64,000 nt of DNA from Toxorhynchites rutilus septentrionalis (Eukaryota; Arthropoda; Insecta; Diptera; Culicidae), in NCBI RefSeq assembly GCF_029784135.1, contig NC_073745.1, forward strand, positions 314,138,936-314,202,935. Direction: 5' to 3'. Below are positions 59,301-64,000 of the stretch, in pieces. A program made the translations under genes and the position numbers. Within the stretch, counting starts at the first letter, position 1, and the number at the start of each line of letters is the position of its first letter. Under the pieces are notes generated by a model. The model was not told where the DNA came from and did not search any database. It was given only the letters and a program-made list of their open reading frames with translations.

Positions 59301-59703
59301 AAGTGACATTGCATAAGTGCATAATATTTCACTCTATGGCAGTTTTTTTTATAAAAAAAACAACTTTTTCCTCGTTACTTGAGTAATCTAAAACGTTGAA
59401 ACAGTACATTTCCGTACTCGAAAAGTTCAAACAAAAAGTGGTCATTTAAAAAAACCAACATGTAAATTAAATTACGGGTCCACTCGAAGTTCTAGAGAAA
59501 AGTACAAGTCGAAACTAATAATTTGCTGCCGTATTTTGTTTATGCAATATTCACTTGTACTATATTTTATGTAACACTAATAATATAAGTGTATACAACT
59601 TGTAATATTAGACTTGTAGATTTGTACTTCTAGATTCATTATGCAACAGGAATCTACAAATTACAAGTTATAAGACTAATATTATTATAAATTAAATAAA
59701 TAC

Positions 59704-62180
59704 AGCCATTCCATGCCAAACCGATATAGTGGTTCTCAGATTTTCGTGAAAAGTGGTAGTTTTGTTCTTTATTGCAAAACATTAGACCCGTATTTTTTCA
59801 GTAGGGTGACCTTTTCCATTTCAGGGTTGTTCGAAAAATCAACTTTTTCCTCTTTTTTCCAAAAATGATTTTTTTCAAAAATTCATAAGATGATCGACAT
59901 ATCAAATTAAAGCCAATTAACTTGTCTTTTTTAAAAATATGCTAAATCTGCAGTAAATTCGAATTTTGTTCTCGTTATTATGATTGTATTCGTTTTTCAT
60001 TGCTTTCATTGTCTCGGGACCAAGGGCGCTATTTTTTTTTATATTTTTTTCTGAAAAGCTGAGGTTTTTTTACATAACATATGTCGAAACCAAAGAGGCT
60101 TTTTTCGTTTTTAAGTTATGATTTTTCAAAGTTAACCGATGGTCCAAAAACGATTTTTCACATTTTTTTTGCAAAAATTTCTTTGTTCAAAAGTTTATTA
60201 CTTTTGAACTACTGGACCGATTCAGATAATCGATATACCAAATTAAAGCCAATTATCCTGTATATTTTGAAAAAAATACACATTTGCCACTTAATTGATT
60301 TCTAGTCGTACACATTCAATCTAGTTGCATAGAAATATTGAACGAAGATTGAAAACATTTTCACTTTGAAAAATAATAACATAAAAACGAAAAATAACTT
60401 ATCTCTGATTCTTAGTTATGTTATGTAAAAAAGTCTCAGCTTTCAAGAAAAAAATATGAAAAACTACAGCATCTTTGATCCCGAAACCATGTAAACTATA
60501 AAAAACCAATACAATAAATAATTACGAAATCAAAACCTTTTTTTTTCGCAATATTTATCAAAACAGATTAGCTAATTGTTACCCGGGTAATTTTGGGTAA
60601 CTGCCACCTTATGTACAAAGTTTAAAAAAAACGAAGAGGGTCGCGTCAAAACCGGTAGTTTAGATTTGGCTCGAAAAATATCAGCTCAATCGGATCGGGA
60701 GAGTGACGCAAAGCGATCAAAGTTTCAGTTTTTTGAAAATCGAAAAATCACCCAAAGGGGGAGTAAAGGAAATCGGGGTTTTCCAAGAAAATTTTTTGAT
60801 GCCAAGTGTATTGATATTGCATGAAACGGCGAGATCTGGTGTCATCTCGAACAAAAATGTCAAAAATCGACACTCTAGTACTTTTTTTAGACTACGAGAC
60901 GAAACATATGGTTTTAGTTGCCAATAAAAATAGTTATCTAAATTTTTCATTTAGGCGGCTCGCACACCGCAGCAATAAGCAACTAGCAAACTGCAGTACA
61001 CAATATGCAACAGGAAACATATTTTGTTGTTCTTCGCATACCAGAGCAATAAAAACCCCTGACATTATGCAAACAATCGCCTTAATGTACGAAACTTGTC
61101 AAAATATGAGCGATAAGTTGCTATTCAACCGACACGCCGTGTTGCTAGCGACATGTGTTGCTCTGTAAAGGCGACAGCGATATCGTATTGCGTCGGTGTG
61201 CGAGATCAACAAAGATTAAATGGAAAAATCCATTGGTGATAATATTGCTTATTGCATGTTGACAGTTGCTAGTTGCTCATTGCTCCGGTGTGCGAGCCGC
61301 CTTAGATCTTGCTGCGAAATGTTGATTTGCACGATAACCCTGTGCAAAACATTAGCTCATTCGAACTTCATTTATTAGTGTCGCAGACGTTCAAATTTCA
61401 GTTTTTTTTGAAATCCGAAAAATCACCGGAAATTGGGGTTTTCAAAAAAAAAAAAATTTTGGTGCCAAATGTCTGTAAAAATTGCATAACACGTCAAGAT
61501 TTATAGTAACCTCAAAATTTTTTTTTGTCAAAAATCGACTTTTCAGACGGAAAAAAACGACCAAGTGTCAAAAAATAGTTTTTTACAAATTTTTTTTTTC
61601 GATATAATAGTAAATCTCGACGAGTAATGCAATTTTAAGACATTTGACATCAATTTTTTTTAAACCCAAATTTTTCGGATTTCAAATAAACTCACATTTT
61701 AACGTCTGCGATACTAATAAATGAAGTTCGGATGAGCTAATGTTTATATATAGTTTGCATAGGATATATTATCGTGCAAATCAACATTTCGCAGCAAGTT
61801 CCGAATGAAAAATTGGGATAACTTATTTTATTGGCACCCAAAACCATATGTTTCGATATATGTCGAAACCAAAGAGGCTTTTTTCGTTTTTAAGTTATGA
61901 TTTTTCAAAGTTAACCGATGGTCCAAAAACAATTTTTCACTTTTTTTTTGCAAAAATTTCTTTGTTCAAAAGTTTATTACTTTTGAACTACTGGACCGAT
62001 TCAGAAAAATTGGGATAACTTATTTTATTGGCACCCAAAACCATATGTTTCGTCACTAAATCTCGACGTTTCATGCAATTTCAAGACATTTGGCACCAAA
62101 AATATTTTTGGGAAACCCCGATTTCCCCCCTTGGGTGATTTTCCGATTTTCAAAAACTGAAACTTTGCTATACAGCCATT
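59704..62180. repeat. nested foldback MITEs
   Basis: Starts ACAGCCATTCCATGCCAAAC and ends near CTATACAGCCATTCC. Inner arms 61310-61510 and 61600-61810 pair around a centre near 61565 (GCGAAATGTTGATTTGCACG, ATTAGTGTCGCAGACG). The phrases TATGTCGAAACCAAAGAGGC and ACTTTTGAACTACTGGACCG recur at 60080/61865 and 60205/61980. No coding region. Confidence 0.65.
60953..61309. mobile_element. Harbinger-type MITE
   Basis: TTA|GGCGGCTCGCACACCG at the left and CGGTGTGCGAGCCGCC|TTA at the right; the arms extend through AGCAACTAGCAA. A TTA duplication and GGC-starting ends fit the PIF/Harbinger group. It lies in one arm of a foldback whose other arm shows the empty site near 61790-61825. Confidence 0.75.
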
Positions 62181-62182
62181 CC

Positions 62183-62440
62183 AAAAACGTGAACTGAAAT
62201 TGTGTTTCAAAATGATTTAAAATTAATCGATTTCCCTCATCTATATATATAAAAATGTTCCTCTTCGTTTGTATACGCGTCAAAAACTCGAAAATTTCGG
62301 AACCGATCGAGCTCAAACTATGATACAATATACAAAACTATAGAACACATCTAGGATTGTTGTTACAACATAAAGAATTGAAAAATTCAACTCAACCGTG
62401 CAACCACAATGTGCCACAGCTTAATAGCTTAGTAGATTAA
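62183..62440 (+). repeat. copy of the Helitron-in-MITE composite
   Basis: GTGAACTGAAATTGTGTTTC and AATCGATTTCCCTCA, then CTATATATATAAAAATGTTC, match the reverse complement of 44440-44209: the same host sequence and the same Helitron at the same joint. The right end reads CACAGCTTAATAGCTTAG. Confidence 0.7.
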
Positions 62441-63013
62441 TAATAGTAGTAGCTAATAATTTCTCCTAATTTGCTTGAACAAGGCTTGAAGAGAGGATTT
62501 GATTACAATTAGTTCAGGCATTATTAAGCATAGGGCTGAATAAAACTATCATAAAAACGTCACACTGATGGGGAATTGTTGGTTGGGTGCGAAGTGACAT
62601 GAAAACGGCCTCGTTCGCTCGCTAGTCTAAACACTATGATTTGCACTTGATATTTCCGAGGAGATACCTCTTTCGAGCGTTGATAATTATTTTCAGGTTC
62701 AATGAAGTGGTATGATAACCACTTTGTTAATTATTTATTGTTGAGCCAACGTTAGTCCTACGTCCAGCTTGCGGTAATACCACAGATATAACCAAATCCA
62801 ACATCTAAAACATTGAAACAAAAAAATTACTAAAAAAATAATAATTAGTTCTATAATAGATTTTTATGCGTGGTGTAGTCTTTAACCCGTTCTGTGTCAT
62901 CTATTCAAAATTGAACAGTAAACAGTTGATTTTGTTAAACCAAATAACCATATGGTAATGTTCTGATAACTTAATTTATTAGATATCGCTAACCATTAAT
63001 TTCATTCAATTTC
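62441..63013. other. no gene seen
   Basis: AT-rich sequence with no recognised repeat end or frame. Confidence 0.35.
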
Positions 63014-63712
63014 GTGCCATTCCATGTTAAACCAATATAGTGGTTCTCAGATTTTCACGAAAAGTAATTTTTTTGTTCTTCATCGCAAAATATCAGACCC
63101 GTATTTTTTTATTTTTCCATAAGAGGGCCCATTTCCATTTTAGGGTAGTCCGAAAAATCAATTTTTTCGCCTTTCTTCCAAAAATGACTTTTTTAGAAAA
63201 TTCATAACTTTTGAACTACTGGACCGATTCGGATGATTGACATATCAAATTAAAAAAAAAACAATTAGTTGGTATTTTTGATTTTTTTAAAATGCATGAA
63301 ATATTACACTTGCCAAAAAAAACTAGATTTTGTTCTCGTAATTATTGATTGTATTTCATTTTTGATGTTCCAAAGCCATGAAAACAACAAAAAAACGAAT
63401 ACAATCAATAATTACAAAAAAAAATCTAATTTTTGGCAGGTTATATTTTTTCAAAAAAGAGTAAGTAATTGCCTTTAATTTGATATATCGATCATTTGAT
63501 TCGGTTTTGTAGTTCCAAAGTTATGAATGTTCGAAAAATGTAATTTTTGAAAGAAGGTAAAAAATAGATTATTCGGACCTAAAATGGAAATGGGAACCCT
63601 AATGGAAAAATGAAAATAATACTAGTCTAATATTTTGTGATGAAGAACAAATATACCACTTTGAACGGAAATCTGAGGACCACTATATCGGTTTGGCATG
63701 GAATGGCTGTAT
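63014..63712. mobile_element. foldback MITE, intact
   Basis: CGTGCCATTCCATGTTAAAC at the left pairs with GTTTGGCATGGAATGGCTGT at the right, and the arms (including ATATAGTGGTTCTCAGATTT and the ACAATCAATAATTA block) pair almost to the centre near 63360. No coding capacity. Same family as 59704-62180. Confidence 0.75.
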
Positions 63713-64000
63713 AGCAATCGCATCACCATTCTCTTTAGCTTCCAACCGAAGAACACACCTCTCACTACTGGGGAATTCTTCTTCCCATTCGGCTTGCAAT
63801 GAGTTGTACTTTGATAAGACTTTCAATCCGAAAACAATGTACGATTCTCTTTCGCAATCTTTTATTATTTCCAACATGTTGAGCAGAGTTACCAAATAAT
63901 AAATAATTTCGGAAAATCCGGAAAAATGAAAACAAAAATCAGGAAGAAATTTGGATAGTTCATGTGGGGTTGTCCGGAATGTTCGCGAAGATTTCTGGGA
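63713..64000. other. unassigned; open frame on the minus strand
   Basis: A 70-codon minus-strand frame (63895-63683) continues into the MITE end, so it is unlikely to be a gene. No promoter or motif is seen. Confidence 0.3.

Larger units (their letters stand above)
56590..59652. mobile_element. MITE split by a LINE
   Basis: Left end CCTGTTGCATAATAATATTA pairs with the right end, which reads TAATATTAG...ATTATGCAACAGG, and internal ACAAGTCTAGAAGGTACAAG-type blocks also pair. The LINE below separates the arms. Confidence 0.7.

Noticed and set aside
63683..63895. 70-codon minus-strand frame
   Set aside because: Its last codons lie in the end of a MITE and no promoter is visible.

Overview
The window is nuclear DNA of a culicine mosquito, most likely Aedes (Ae. 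aegypti or a close relative). It is AT-rich, packed with nested transposable elements, and holds three copies of a tRNA-derived SINE with A and B boxes, a conserved body and a GAA-triplet 3' tail, which is the layout of the Aedes SINE Feilai. Species is an inference from repeat content; no rRNA, true tRNA gene or CRISPR was seen.

Host genes are few and small. I support seven, all predicted to be secreted: a DUF4794/DUF4774-type protein (9459-10586, +), a divergent pair (20736-21074, -; 21494-21850, +), a tandem pair (33157-33780 and 33999-34415, both +) and a second divergent pair (54096-54512, -; 55186-56082, +). Apart from the first, I recognise no family in them. They share a design: signal peptide, one uninterrupted coding exon, A at -3 before the start, and in four of seven a splice acceptor 0-11 bases before the ATG, so that introns lie in the 5' UTR. 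A core promoter at 246-308 (TATA, initiator and DPE-like element at correct spacing, then a 5' splice donor) may be the distant first exon of the DUF4794 gene. A clustered set of small orphan secreted proteins is the best candidate here for an undescribed system; joint function is not shown by the sequence.

The rest is repeats. Region by region: 2028-3845 is an exact 909-bp tandem duplication followed by an (AT)n tract; 4786-7271 holds MITE and foldback elements; 8219-8626 is a Helitron fragment; 12354-12632 is a Feilai SINE with target-site duplication; 13165-13800 is a decayed mariner; 13960-20003 is a foldback element split by a CR1/Jockey-type LINE (15874-19922); 22073-22538 is a TA-flanked MITE whose sister copy (28832-32278) carries a second SINE and a Helitron with a decayed Rep gene, itself hit by a Feilai SINE; 23030-23620, 24816-25681, 35460-36070 and 46090-46400 are decayed mariner/Tc1 transposons; 25898-27890, 48240-49720 and 51250-53690 are long inverted repeats; 39014-40699 is a Helitron carrying a minisatellite of about 140 bp per unit; 44110-44740 is a piggyBac-type MITE containing a small Helitron; 56590-59652 is a MITE split by an I/LOA-group LINE that lost most of its RNase H region; 59704-63712 is a nest of foldback MITEs with a Harbinger-type MITE inside.

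The empty and filled versions of several insertion sites are both present in the window, so the order of insertion can be read directly.
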